Under the pieces are notes generated by a model. The model did no database searches, had not been told where the DNA came from, and saw only the letters and a program-made list of their open reading frames with translations. DNA of 64,000 nucleotides from Flavisphingopyxis sp963800335 (lineage in GTDB: Bacteria; Pseudomonadota; Alphaproteobacteria; Sphingomonadales; Sphingomonadaceae), in NCBI GenBank assembly GCA_963800335.1, contig CAWDAN010000005.1, forward strand, positions 222,455-286,454. The letters are read 5' to 3'. Positions 53,217-63,925 of this stretch are shown piece by piece (the stretch's first letter is position 1; every line of letters begins with the position of its first letter). The position numbers were made by a program, and so were the translations under genes.

Positions 53217-55504
53217 ATGGCCCGCTTTCCCAACCTGAAAAACAAGCCGGCCAGACCCGCGGTCAGCCGCCGACAGCTGCTGATCGGCGGGGGCGCGGCG
53301 GTCGGTCTCGCGGTTGGCTGGGCGGTGTGGCCGCGATCCTATTCCCCCAATGTCAACGTCGCTCCCGACGAGCGGTTGTTCAATGCGTGGCTCAAGATAT
53401 CGACGAGCGGACGCGTCACCGTGATCGTTCCGCAATGCGAAATGGGCCAGGGGGTCACGACGCTGCTGCCGCAGGTCATCGCCGACGAACTGGGCGCCGA
53501 CTGGCGCAGCATCGCGGTCGAGCCCGCACCGGTCAGCCCGCTTTATGCCAATATCCGCGATCGTCGACGAACAGGGTGCCGAGATCACACCGCGTGCCCT
53601 GATACCTGCCGAAATCAACGAGGCGCGTCGCTGGATCCTGACCGAGTCGGCGGTGCGCGACGCCGCGATGTTGACGATCGCGTCGAGTTCGGTGCGCGCG
53701 TTCGAACAATCGTGCCGCGATGCCGCCGCCGCCGCGCGGATGGCGCTGTGCCAGGTCGCCGCCGATCGCTGGGACGTCGCCGCCGAAGATTGCAGGACCG
53801 ATGCCGGTTTCGTCGTCCACGGCAAGCAACGGCTCCGCTTCGGCACGCTTGCCGCCGACGCGGCAGGCCTGTCGCCGCCCGCCGCCCTGATCTATCGCCT
53901 GCCCGAAAGCGACGCGCTCTACGGACGCGACGCGCCGCGCCTCGATATCCCGGCCAAGATCGACGGATCAGCCAATTTTGCCGGCGACATCCGCCTGCCC
54001 GACATGGCCTTTGCCGCGATTCGCCACGGTCCGCACGGCGACACCCGCCTCAAATCGATCACCAGGGCGGCTGCAGAGCAGATCATCGATGTCATCCAGA
54101 TCGTCGAGCACCCGCGCTGGGTCGCGGTGCTGGCCGATAGCTGGTGGTCCGCCAACCGCGCACTCGACGCGATCAAACCGGTGTTCGAGACGCGCGGCCC
54201 ACTTGCCAAGAGCGGGGCGAATTGCGCGCGACCTGCGATCGTCCGCGAGGCGCGGCACCGGCACGCGCATGCAGAAAGCCGGCGATGTCGAAGCGGCAAT
54301 TGCCGGACGGCCCGTCAAGCGCGCCGAATATGCTGCCGCCCCCGCGCTCCACGTCGCGATCGAAACCCGGACCGCCACCGCGCGGGTGCAGGACGGCAAG
54401 GTGCAACTATGGGTCGCGACGCAGGCACCCGGCCATTGCCGCCAGGCCGTGGCAGACGCGCTCGGAGTGGCAGCCGACAGCGTGACGATTTTCCAAAGCT
54501 TCGCCGGCGGCAGCTTCGGCTCGCGGCTCGATCACGACGTCGCGGTCGAAGCCGCGATCATTGCACGCGCGGCGCAGCGCCCGGTCCAGCTGACCTATTC
54601 GCGCGCCGAGGACACGATGCGCGACCTGCCGCGCGCACCCGCCGCGGCCCGGATGATCGCATCGCTCAACAGCGCGGGAACGATCGACGCCTGGATCGCG
54701 CGCATCGCGGTGCCCGCCGCCGCGCACCAGCTGGCGGCCCGGCTCGACGGACAATCGGCGAATGCCGCGGCCCGGGCAAGCGACGGGAAGAGCGAGGCCG
54801 CCGCCGTCGCGCCGGCGCGTCCGCCCTATAATATGCCGCATTTCGCGGTCGATCACGTCGCGGTCGACAGCGCGCTGCCCGCCGGGCGCTGGCGCGGCAA
54901 CGCCGACAGCTATTGCTGTTTTTTCACCGAGAGCTTCATCGACGAGCTCGCGCACGAGGCAGGGCTCGATCCGCTCAGCTATCGCATGTCGATGCTGGCA
55001 GGCGACGCGGCGCTGGCGCGCTGCCTGGCGATGGTCGGCGTCAGCGGCAGCTGGCAGGGCGGGGCGAACGGAGCATCGCAGGGTCTTGCGATCCATTCGA
55101 TGCGCGGCAGCCATATCGCGCTGCTCGCCGATGCGCGGATGAGCGCCAAGGGGCTCCAGGTCCGCCGCCTGACCGCGGTCGTCGATGCCGGACGGCTGGT
55201 CAATCCCGATGTCGCACGGCAACAGATCGAGGGCGGCCTGATCTTCGGCCTCGCCGGCGCGATCGGTGCCACAACCGAATATCGCGACGGCCTCGCCACC
55301 CGCCTGACGATGCGCGATCTCAAACTGCCCCGGCTTGCCCAGACGCCCGAGATCGCGATCGAATTCATCGACAGCCAGCGCGACCCCGGCGGGATCGGCG
55401 AACTGGGCGTCCCTGTCGTCGCGCCGGCCTTGGCAAACGCGTTGTTTTCGGCCACCGGCGTGCGGCACCGCAACCTTCCCTTTCGTATCGGTCGAACAGC
55501 ATGA
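53217..55504 (+). CDS. Molybdopterin-binding oxidoreductase subunit (IorB-like, xanthine dehydrogenase family), frameshifted
   Basis: Large molybdenum subunit of an aldehyde/isoquinoline-oxidoreductase-like enzyme, about 761 residues. The Tat signal is SRRQLLIGGGAAVGLAVGW, so it is exported folded. Family segments are VIVPQCEMGQGVTTLLPQVI, RLDIPAKIDGSANFAGDIRL, FQSFAGGSFGSRLDHDVAVE, RWRGNADSYCCFFTESFIDE and the end motif DPGGIGELGVPVVAPALANA (Glu in GELG is the catalytic region). Extra bases near 53565 and 54245 break the frame. The usual [2Fe-2S] partner (IorA) gene is not adjacent. Its stop overlaps the hemH start. Confidence 0.88.
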
Positions 55505-56505
55505 CGTCTCTCCCTGCCAGCCACCCGCCGATTCCCGCGCCGCGCGTCGGCGTCCTGCTGGTCAACCTGGGCACGCCCGAAGCCGCCGAAGCCGGAGCGG
55601 TGCGCCGCTATCTCAAGCAGTTCCTGTCGGACAAGCGCGTCGTCGAACTGCCGTCGATCCTGTGGCAGCCGATCCTGCGCGGCGCCGTCCTGCGCACGCG
55701 CCCGCGCAAATCCGCGCGCGCCTATGCCCAGGTCTGGACGCCCGAGGGTTCGCCGCTGCTCGCCTTTACCCGCCGCCAGGCGTTCGCGCTCGACGCGCGG
55801 CTGGGCGATGACATCACCGTCGCCTTCGCAATGCGTTACGGCCGGCCGGCAATCGACGAGGTGCTTTCGGCGATGCAGGCCAAGGGCTGCGACCGGATCC
55901 TGGTTGCGCCGCTCTATCCGCAATATTGCGCCGCGACCACCGCGACCGCGAACGACGCCGCCTTTGCCGCGTTGGCCGCCATGCGCTGGCAGCCAGCCTT
56001 GCGCACGTTGCCGCCGTATCACGACGACCCCGTCTATATCGATGCACTGGCCGGCGAGATCGAACAGGCGGTCGGCGCGCTCGATTTCAAGCCGCGCGCA
56101 ATCCTGGCGAGTTTCCATGGCATGCCGCAACGGACGCTCGAAAAGGGCGATCCCTATCACTGCCATTGCCAGAAAACCGCGCGGTTGCTCGGCGAGCGGC
56201 TGTCGATCCCGTTGACGATCAGCTTCCAGTCGCGCTTCGGACGCGCCAAGTGGCTCGAACCCGCGACCGATACGATGCTCGCCAAACTGGCCAAGGAGGG
56301 CATCAACGACATTGCGGTCGTTGCGCCGGGCTTCTCGGCCGACTGCCTCGAAACGCTCGAAGAGCTGGCCATCCGGGGCCGCGAGCAATTCCTCGAAGCC
56401 GGTGGGCGCAACTTCGCCTATCTGCCGTGCCTCAACGACGCCGAGCGCGGCCTCGACATGCTCGAAACGATCATCCGACGCGAACTGGCAGGCTGGATTG
56501 CTTGA
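55501..56505 (+). CDS. hemH: Ferrochelatase
   Basis: Inserts Fe2+ into protoporphyrin IX, the last step of protoheme synthesis; 334 residues. Conserved parts are RVGVLLVNLGTPEAAEAGAV, the active-site SFHGMPQRTLEKGDPY (His near 205), YHCHCQKTARLLGERL, FQSRFGRAKWLEP and PGFSADCLETLEELA. The start ATG at 55501 overlaps the previous stop (ATGA). The frame is intact. Confidence 0.96.
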   Translation: MTSLPASHPPIPAPRVGVLLVNLGTPEAAEAGAVRRYLKQFLSDKRVVELPSILWQPILRGAVLRTRPRKSARAYAQVWTPEGSPLLAFTRRQAFALDARLGDDITVAFAMRYGRPAIDEVLSAMQAKGCDRILVAPLYPQYCAATTATANDAAFAALAAMRWQPALRTLPPYHDDPVYIDALAGEIEQAVGALDFKPRAILASFHGMPQRTLEKGDPYHCHCQKTARLLGERLSIPLTISFQSRFGRAKWLEPATDTMLAKLAKEGINDIAVVAPGFSADCLETLEELAIRGREQFLEAGGRNFAYLPCLNDAERGLDMLETIIRRELAGWIA

Positions 56506-56565
56506 AGCTGGCCCGCCGCAGTCGTAAGTCCCCTTGATAAGAAACGAAACGAGAGGACGCACGAC

Positions 56566-57290
56566 ATGGCAAAGGTGGCAATCGTCACGGGCGGAACGCG
56601 TGGTATCGGCGAAGCGATCAGCCTCGCGCTCAAGGACATGGGCATCACCGTCGTGGCCAATTATGGCGGCAACGCCAGCCAAGGCGCAAGGAATTCACCG
56701 ATCGGACGGGCATCCCCGCCTATCAGTGGGACGTCGGCGATCACGATGCCTGCATCGCCGGCTGCGAAGCCGTCGCCAAGGAACACGGCCCGATCGACAT
56801 CGTCGTCAACAATGCCGGCATCACCCGCGACGGAACGATGCAGCGGATGAGCTTCGACGACTGGAACGAGGTGATCCGGGTCAATCTCGGCGGCTGTTTC
56901 AACATGGCCAAGGCAGCCTATCCCGGCATGAAGGAACGCGGCTGGGGCCGGATCGTCAATATCGGTTCGATCAACGGCCAGGCGGGCCAGTACGGCCAGG
57001 TCAACTATGCCGCCGCCAAATCGGGCATCCACGGTTTCACCAAGGCACTGGCGCAAGAGGGCGCGCGTTCGGGCGTGACCGTCAACGCGATCGCGCCGGG
57101 CTATATCGATACCGACATGGTCGCCGCGGTGCCGCCGCCGGTGCTCGAAAAGATCGTCGCCAAGATTCCGGTCGGACGTCTGGGCCAGGCCAGCGAGATC
57201 GCGCGCGGCGTCGCCTTCCTGTGTTCGGACGAAGGCGCCTTCATCACCGGGTCGACGCTGTCGATCAACGGTGGTCAGCACATGTACTGA
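56566..57290 (+). CDS. phbB: Acetoacetyl-CoA reductase, frameshifted
   Basis: NADPH-dependent short-chain dehydrogenase making (R)-3-hydroxybutyryl-CoA for polyhydroxybutyrate. The start is MAKVAIVTGGTRGIGEAISL, with the nucleotide motif TGGxxGIG. A frame change near 56685 (about two extra A residues) separates it from FTDRTGIPAYQWDVGDHDAC. NNAG, the Ser-Tyr-Lys set (NIGSINGQAGQYGQVNYAAA then K) and APGYIDTDMV follow, with GRLGQASEIARGVAFLCSDE. Corrected length is 240 residues. GAGAGGA precedes the ATG. Confidence 0.93.
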
Positions 57291-57550
57291 TGGACACGCC
57301 TGCGCGTCCTGCTGCCCTCTACCACCCGCCGGTCAAGCGCAGCGTGACGATCGCCGGGCACGGCACGTCGATCAGCCTCGAGCCGCCGTTCTGGTCGGCG
57401 CTCGAGGCGGCGGCCAAAGCTGCCTCGTTGCCGCTCAACGCGCTTATCGCGCGGATCGATGCCGAACGGCTGATCGCCGAGACGCCGCCCAACCTGGCGA
57501 GTGCGATCCGCGTCTGGCTGCTGGTCCGGGCTTTACCAACCGCCGAATAG
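57290..57550 (+). CDS. Ribbon-helix-helix domain protein
   Basis: An 86-residue protein starting in a TGATG overlap with the phbB stop. KRSVTIAGHGTSISLEPPFW followed by SALEAAAKAASLPLNALIAR and NLASAIRVWLLVRAL matches the short RHH_4 family of alphaproteobacteria. It may be a DNA-binding regulator of the phbB operon, inferred from the fold and coupling. It is convergent with the glutamate dehydrogenase gene. Confidence 0.85.
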   Translation: MDTPARPAALYHPPVKRSVTIAGHGTSISLEPPFWSALEAAAKAASLPLNALIARIDAERLIAETPPNLASAIRVWLLVRALPTAE

Positions 57551-57575
57551 CAGCGTCAGTCGCGCTGCCCCGGGA

Positions 57576-60500
57576 CTAGCGGGCGAGGAGCGAACGCGCC
57601 TGCGCGGCGATTTGAGCGAGCATCGCGCTGGTCGGCGTCGGCGAGCGTTTCGCGCGATCGATGACGTGGCGGAACTGGGCAACGCGCGCCTTGTGCTCCT
57701 CGATCCAGGCGGCAACATGGCGTTCGAGTTCGCCATCTTCGGCGCGCATCAGGAACTCGAGGCGCATCTGCTGGAAGTCACGTGCGAGCCCCTTCATCAG
57801 CAGGCGATCCCACGGGTCCGACGGCGCCATCTTGGCCGCCATCGTCTGCGCCCAGTCGAGGCCAAGCGCCGCGCCGAGATGGGTAAAGGCCTGCGTCGCG
57901 GCGATCTCCTCGACCCCCAGCTGCTCGCTCAGTGCCGCCAGGCCGACCGCGCCGTCGGCCTTGAACAGGCGCACGACGGGCTCGATGACATCGTCGCTCG
58001 TCCCCGCTGCCGCCAGCCGCGTCGACAGGGCTTCCCATTGCTGCCGAACGACATCGCTCATCAGCATGTCGACACCGGCGAGCAGCCGGTCGACGCCGGG
58101 CTTGAGCCGCGCCACGAGCTTGCCCGGTTTCTGGATGCCCGGCGAAGTGCGCAGCAGGTCGGCGACCTGCGAAGCACAGGCGTTTGACGCCTGGGTGAAC
58201 AGTGCAAGGCGGGTATCCTCGTCGATCACCGCGGTGTCGAGACCGTCCCAGATCGTGCGCATGTCGAACAAACGCTCTGCCGCGACGAACATCGCCGCGA
58301 CATCGGCGAGCGCACAGCCTTCTTCCTCGGCCAGTTCGAACGGGTGGATGATCCCCATCCGGTTGACGATCCGGTTGGCGATCTTGGTCGCGATGATCTC
58401 TCGCCGCAGCCGGTGGTCGTCGATCGCATCGGCGAAGCGGTCGCGCATCTCGAGCGGGAAGGCTTCGCGCAATTCGGACTGGAGCGTCGGGTCGTCGGGC
58501 AGGCGGCTCGCCTCGATCGCGTCCTGCAGGGCGAGCTTGGCGGTCGACAGCAGCACCGCGAGTTCGGGCCTCGTCAGTCCGTGCTCGTCCTGGCCGCGGC
58601 GCAGCAGGACGTCGGACGGCGCGAGGCCTTCGACCTTGCGATCGAGACGCCCCGAATTTTCGAAGATCTCGATCAGGCGGACGAAGGACGGCAGCGCCTC
58701 GGCGCCGCCACGTTCTGCGATCGACAGCGCCAGCGCCTGGAGGCGATTGTCCTCGAGGACAAGCGCCGACACGTCGTCGGTCATCGCGGCGAGCAGTTCG
58801 TTGCGTCCGTCGAAGCTGAGCCGGCCCTCAAGCATCTCGCGGTTGAGCGCGATCTTGATGTTGACCTCGTTGTCCGAGCAATCGACGCCCGCCGAATTGT
58901 CGATGAAGTCGGTGTTGATGCGGCCGCCGGTCGCGGCGAATTCGATCCGCCCGTCCTGCGTCACGCCCAGGTTGGCGCCTTCGCCGATGACCCTCGCGCG
59001 CACTTCGTTACCGTCGACGCGCAGCCGGTCGTTGGCGGGATCGCCGACCTCGACATGGTTCTGCGTCGAGGCCTTGATGTAGGTCCCGATCCCGCCGAAC
59101 CAGAGCAGGTCGATCTCGGCCTTCAGGATCGCGGAGATCAGCGCGGTCGGATCGATCTCGTCGACTTCGAGGCCGAGCATTTCCTTGACCTGCGGGGTGA
59201 GCGCGATCGCCTTGGAATGGCGCGAATGGATCCCGCCGCCCCTGGATATCAGCTTGGCGTCGTAATCTTCCCAGCTCGATCGCGGCAACGCGAAGAGACG
59301 CGCGCGTTCGGTCCAGCTCGTGGCCGGATCGGGATCGGGATCGAGGAAGATATGGCGATGGTCGAACGCAGCGACGAGCTTGATCGATTGCGACAGCAGC
59401 ATGCCGTTGCCGAAGACGTCGCCCGACATGTCGCCGCAACCCGCAACGCGCACAGGGTCGCTTTGCACGTCGATGCCCATCTCGGCAAAATGGCGCTGGA
59501 CCGACAGCCATGCACCCTTGGCGGTGATCCCCATCGCCTTGTGGTCATAGCCGTGGCTGCCGCCGCTCGCGAATGCGTCGCCGAGCCAGAAATTGCGTTC
59601 GAGCGCGATCGCGTTGGCGACATCGGAAAAGGTCGAGGTGCCCTTGTCGGCAGCAACGACGAAATAGGGGTCGTCGCCATCGCGGGTAACGACGCAGCGC
59701 GGATGCACCACCTCGCTCGCCTCGATATTGTCGGTCACCGACAGCAGCGTGCGGATGAATATCCGGTAAGCCTCTGTCCCTTCGGCGATCCAGCCGTCGC
59801 GGTCGTCCTGCGGATTGGGCAGTTGCTTGGGATAGAAGCCGCCTTTTGCGCCAGTTGGGACGATCACCGCGTTCTTGACGCGCTGCGCCTTCATCAGGCC
59901 GAGCACTTCGGTGCGGAAATCGTCGCGCCGGTCGGACCATCGCAGGCCGCCGCGGGCCACCGGACCGGCGCGCAGGTGGATCCCCTCGACGCGCGGCGAA
60001 TAGACCCAGATTTCGCGCCACGGCAACGGCTTGGGCAGGCCAGGAATGCCCGCGCTGTCGATCTTGAAGGCCAATGCCTCACTGGCTGCGGGGGCAAAGG
60101 CATTGGTCCTCAGCGTCGCGTCGATCAGCGCCTTGAGCGTACGCAGGATGCGGTCGTCATCGATCGCGGTGACGTTGACCAACGCGGCCTCGATCGCCTT
60201 GGTGAATTCGGCAGCTTTCTCCGTCGAAGCATTCTCGGGATGGTGCATCGCCGAGAACAGGCCGACCAGACCGCGCGTGACCTCGGGTGCACTGCGCATG
60301 GCATCGACCACGGTGCCCATGCCATAGGCCATGCCGGTCTGGCGCAGATAGCGGAACCAGGCACGCAACCAGACGATCTCGCGGGGAGCAAGCCCGGCAT
60401 CGATCGCCAGCCGATTGAACAAATCGTCCTCGGCCGCGCCGATCAGCACCGCGGCGATCATCGGCTCGATAACGTCGGCTCTCGCCAGCAGCGATTGCGC

Positions 60501-62330
60501 GTCTTGCTCGGCATCGCGCTCGAGCAGGAAGTCGTGGATATAGCCGTGCTGGCGATCGGACAGCGCGGTCGGCACTTCCTCGATCACGTTGAAGCCGAAA
60601 TTCTCGAGCGCGGGCACCGCGTCGGACAATGGCATCGAGCCCGACAGGTTATAGACCTTGAGCCGGACCTGCTTGGCACGGTCGCCCTTGCGGCGATAGA
60701 GGCGCACCGTCCGCGGCGACAGGCGCGTCACGTCGCGCAGCCGAAGGATGTCGCGCGCGGCCTCGTCCGACCCGTAGCTGGTGCGATAGTTCGCCGGGAA
60801 TATCTCGGCATATTTGCGCGTCAGGGCGGCGGCACGCGACGTCTCGCCGAGTTCGCCGAGCTCTTCCTCGACGCCGGGCAGCCAGCCGCGGACCATCGCT
60901 TTCAGCTGATCGTCGAGCGCCGGCGCATCGGGCACGACACCGCCATCACGCAGGTCGAGCGTATAGCGCAGCATCGCCGCCTCGCCGTCCTCGAGAACGA
61001 TATTCCAGCTGATCACGCTGGCCTTCGCCGCGGTCGTCAGCATCGACTGGATCGCCATCCGGCGACCGGTCGACACTTCGTCGCGCGGCAGCCAGACGAA
61101 GGCGAACAGGTGCCGGCCCAGCTCACCCTCGACGAGGAACAGCTTGGGCCGCGGACGATCCGACAGCGACATCGCGGTCATCGCGAGATGTTCGGTCTTG
61201 TCGGCATCGAGCGCGACCATCATGTCGTGCGGCAGCGCGGTCAGCGCGTGCGCCAGCGCCTTGCCGGCATGACCGGCGGGATCGAAGTTGAACCGCCGCA
61301 TGACGTTGGCAAGCCGGGCCCTGAGGACCGGCACGTCGGCCGGCGGCGCCGACATCGCGGCGCTCGTCCACAGGCCGGCATGAATCGACAGCGAATCGAC
61401 CTTCTGTCCCTTGCCGGCCCGCAACGGCACGATGATGAGATCGACAAGGACGCGCCGATGGACGTTCGAAACGAGGTTCGACTTGATGATCAACGGCGCT
61501 TCGCCGCCGTCGTCGAACCATTTGAACGCCGCCGCGATCGTCTCGCCCGCGAGCAGCGGGCTCGCGGTCGTCCTGGCGATGCCCAGCGGTTCGCTCTGTT
61601 CGTTCTTGCGTGAACGCAGTTCGTGGCCGATCTGCGTCAGGTTGCGGTCGAGGAACCATGCGAGCAGCGCGGCGCCTTCGCCCGACGTCCGCTCGATGTC
61701 GGCAGCGAGCGCCTCCTGCATCGCGGGCCAATCGGCGACAGCGGCGCGAACATCGCGCAAGCCGGCGGCGAGCGCGGCGGCCAGCGTCTTGCGAACGCGC
61801 GCATCGGCGCGATCCATTTCCATGTAGATGATCGATTCGCGGATCATTCCCTTGGCGGGCTTGTGGTCCTCGCACGGTTCGCAATCGATGTCCTGCAGCA
61901 CGCCCCTGGCATCGCGCCTGACCGAAACGACCGGATGGATCACCCGGTCGACGATGATATTGTGTGCGCCGACGATGCCCGCGGTCGAATCGACCAGGAA
62001 CGGCATGTCGTCGTTGATCACCACCAGCCGCATGCGCCGACGACGCCCTGCCGCCGCCATCGGTTCGAGGATGATCGAGGCGGTGCCCGGCTTGCGGCTC
62101 TGTGCGGCGCGGGCGACGACACGGGCCGCTTCCAGCCGTGCCTCGTCGTCGAAACCGTGCTCCTCGCCGGGAAGCGCCGCGTCCCTCAGCGCACTCTGGA
62201 CGCTGGCGACGAGCGCGTCGGACGCGCCATCCTTGCCGGACGCGGAATAGCCTGCCTTTCCGGCGGTCGAGGAATTTGCGGTAGAACGTGATTCGGCGCC
62301 TGGGGCGGCGTCTTTGGTGGAGTTCGGCAT
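57576..62330 (-). CDS. gdhB: NAD-specific glutamate dehydrogenase, large (1,600-residue) type
   Basis: Oxidatively deaminates glutamate to 2-oxoglutarate with NAD; about 1584 residues from MPNSTKDAAPGAESRSTANS at 62330 (an ATG at 62381 would add 17). The long N-terminal regulatory part (ACT-like, VVINDDMPFLVDSTAGIVGA) precedes the catalytic core: GGLRWSDRRDDFR near residue 795, catalytic-Lys block VPTGAKGGFYPKQ and the Rossmann part AAFDHRHIFLDPDPD. The C-terminal helical domain ends QIAAQARSLLAR. The frame is intact over 4.7 kb, and the antisense frames here are shadows. Confidence 0.94.
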   Translation of the reverse strand: MPNSTKDAAPGAESRSTANSSTAGKAGYSASGKDGASDALVASVQSALRDAALPGEEHGFDDEARLEAARVVARAAQSRKPGTASIILEPMAAAGRRRRMRLVVINDDMPFLVDSTAGIVGAHNIIVDRVIHPVVSVRRDARGVLQDIDCEPCEDHKPAKGMIRESIIYMEMDRADARVRKTLAAALAAGLRDVRAAVADWPAMQEALAADIERTSGEGAALLAWFLDRNLTQIGHELRSRKNEQSEPLGIARTTASPLLAGETIAAAFKWFDDGGEAPLIIKSNLVSNVHRRVLVDLIIVPLRAGKGQKVDSLSIHAGLWTSAAMSAPPADVPVLRARLANVMRRFNFDPAGHAGKALAHALTALPHDMMVALDADKTEHLAMTAMSLSDRPRPKLFLVEGELGRHLFAFVWLPRDEVSTGRRMAIQSMLTTAAKASVISWNIVLEDGEAAMLRYTLDLRDGGVVPDAPALDDQLKAMVRGWLPGVEEELGELGETSRAAALTRKYAEIFPANYRTSYGSDEAARDILRLRDVTRLSPRTVRLYRRKGDRAKQVRLKVYNLSGSMPLSDAVPALENFGFNVIEEVPTALSDRQHGYIHDFLLERDAEQDAQSLLARADVIEPMIAAVLIGAAEDDLFNRLAIDAGLAPREIVWLRAWFRYLRQTGMAYGMGTVVDAMRSAPEVTRGLVGLFSAMHHPENASTEKAAEFTKAIEAALVNVTAIDDDRILRTLKALIDATLRTNAFAPAASEALAFKIDSAGIPGLPKPLPWREIWVYSPRVEGIHLRAGPVARGGLRWSDRRDDFRTEVLGLMKAQRVKNAVIVPTGAKGGFYPKQLPNPQDDRDGWIAEGTEAYRIFIRTLLSVTDNIEASEVVHPRCVVTRDGDDPYFVVAADKGTSTFSDVANAIALERNFWLGDAFASGGSHGYDHKAMGITAKGAWLSVQRHFAEMGIDVQSDPVRVAGCGDMSGDVFGNGMLLSQSIKLVAAFDHRHIFLDPDPDPATSWTERARLFALPRSSWEDYDAKLISRGGGIHSRHSKAIALTPQVKEMLGLEVDEIDPTALISAILKAEIDLLWFGGIGTYIKASTQNHVEVGDPANDRLRVDGNEVRARVIGEGANLGVTQDGRIEFAATGGRINTDFIDNSAGVDCSDNEVNIKIALNREMLEGRLSFDGRNELLAAMTDDVSALVLEDNRLQALALSIAERGGAEALPSFVRLIEIFENSGRLDRKVEGLAPSDVLLRRGQDEHGLTRPELAVLLSTAKLALQDAIEASRLPDDPTLQSELREAFPLEMRDRFADAIDDHRLRREIIATKIANRIVNRMGIIHPFELAEEEGCALADVAAMFVAAERLFDMRTIWDGLDTAVIDEDTRLALFTQASNACASQVADLLRTSPGIQKPGKLVARLKPGVDRLLAGVDMLMSDVVRQQWEALSTRLAAAGTSDDVIEPVVRLFKADGAVGLAALSEQLGVEEIAATQAFTHLGAALGLDWAQTMAAKMAPSDPWDRLLMKGLARDFQQMRLEFLMRAEDGELERHVAAWIEEHKARVAQFRHVIDRAKRSPTPTSAMLAQIAAQARSLLAR

Positions 62331-62491
62331 ATGGTCAGAGGGTCCTGCGTCACTTGGCTCGGGCTGACAGCCGAACGACACGCGCCCGGCTTGCTGGTCA
62401 CGTCGGCGCTATGCGCTTTTCGCCAACGCGGCTCAAGCCCCGCTAACGATCGGTTCGACGATAGGTTCAGTTCGGGCGCCGACGCTACGGC

Positions 62492-63773
62492 TCAACGGGT
62501 GGAGGCGGCCTTGATCATCGCCCGCCTGGTCAGCGCGGCGTCGTTCTCGACCGCGCCGACAATCGCCAGCGTCCCATCGTGGTCCCGGCGTCCGACGAGG
62601 ACGACGAATTCGGCATCGCCAGCGACGTCGGTCGGCCGAACCGAAGCTGTCCGCCGCGCGCAAGGCGTCGCATGCCGAGGCAAAGCGGTCGTCCGCGCTG
62701 TCGCCACTCTTCCGGCTACCACGGATATCGCGCACCAGCCCCTTGAGGCCGCCGTCATAGCGCGACAGGTAATCACCGAGGTCGCCGCGTGCGAGACCTG
62801 CCTCGCGCGCATGGGCCAGCGCCGCGGCATATTCGGTCACCCGCGTCTTGTCGTAATCGGTGCCGAACACGAGCTTGACGATCGGCGTCATCGGCGCGCG
62901 CGCCTGCACCGACAGCCCGGCATCGTCGAGCAGTTCGGCATAATCGTCGGGACGTTCTTCGGCAGCGAGCGAAAAATCATAGGCGCGCGAGATCGCGCTA
63001 TACAGCGCCGAGCGGCTGCGAACGCGCGCGTCCTTTGCCGTTTCGGCGGTTTCACGCGCAAGGCTCAACCAATCGGCGAGGCCCGCATCGGCGGTGGGCT
63101 CTGCATCCGCGCCTTCGCCAGCGCGGACTTCCGAAGCGGGGCCATCGGCCCACACCGGCGCGACGGCGACAGGCGCCGGGGCATGGCGGATCGAGGTTTC
63201 GACCTCCTTGCGCAGGCTGGCCGAGAGCGCCGGGTCGGCGACCTCTTTCCAGTTCATCACGCCCAGGATGAAGTCGATCGTCTGGTCGTCCGACGAAAAG
63301 GGCAGCAAGATGCCGCGATACATGATGTTGACGCCGCGTTCGTTGACGAATTCGGCCTCGAACCCGATCGGCGCGCGATTGGCGATGATCTGAAGATAAT
63401 GGTCGGTCAGGCGCGACAGGAGCGATCGTCCGGGCACGTCGCTGATATGGCCGAGCCGCTCGGGCAGCCGGCATTCCTCGCGCAGCGCATCGCCGACGAA
63501 GGTGACCAGCGGATCGTCGATCCCCGCCGTAAAATCGAGCAATATGGAGTGCGGGCCGAAATCGGAGAGCCTGTCGACGTCGAGCTGCTCGATCGGCGGA
63601 TAGGATCGATCGCCAAGCATCTGCGCCCAGAAATTGTAAGCGCGCACGTGCATCCGGCGCTCGTCGGTGCCGATCTGCGGCGGCGCTTCGACGCCTTGAG
63701 CGTCATCGGCCTCGTCATCGCGATAATCGTCGGACCCGTTGAAGTCGGACCCGAAATTGCGCATCGTATCCAT
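62492..63773 (-). CDS. PAS domain protein (PAS_5-like), frameshifted
   Basis: A protein of about 426 residues starting MDTMRNFGSDFNGSDDYRDD at 63773. The N-terminal PAS_5-like region shows RAYNFWAQMLGDRSYPPIEQ, LDFTAGIDDPLVTFVGDALR and GRSLLSRLTDHYLQIIANRA through IDFILGVMNWKEV. A middle Ala/Pro-rich linker is followed by a helical region (SRSALYSAISRAYDFSLAAE). An extra base near 62640 moves the end to FVVLVGRRDHDGTLAIVGAV, then RAMIKAASTR. No kinase or GGDEF output is visible, so it is probably a sensory adaptor; the signal is unknown. Confidence 0.8.
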
Positions 63774-63874
63774 CGTTGCCCCGTCAATCCGGCGAATGTG
63801 CCGGTTTGCGTTGTGGGGGAGATTGGTAAATTCACGGTTAACGCTCGCCGGCTGGCCGCGCGCGCCAAGCGCGC

Positions 63875-63903
63875 TTGTAAAGCGCCGAAAGCCTTGCTAA
63901 CCC
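63875..63903 (+). promoter_or_regulatory. Candidate tRNA-Thr promoter
   Basis: TTGTAA (63875-63880), 17-bp spacer, TAACCC (63898-63903), about 22 bases ahead of the tRNA. The spacing is right; the -10 is weak. Confidence 0.4.
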
Positions 63904-63925
63904 GCGCGCCGGTCAGACGACCTAA

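Noticed and set aside
58344..61613. A 1089-codon plus-strand frame opposite the glutamate dehydrogenase gene
   Set aside because: Antisense shadow: it is Arg/Asp/His-rich without any family motif, while the minus strand encodes a full conserved enzyme.
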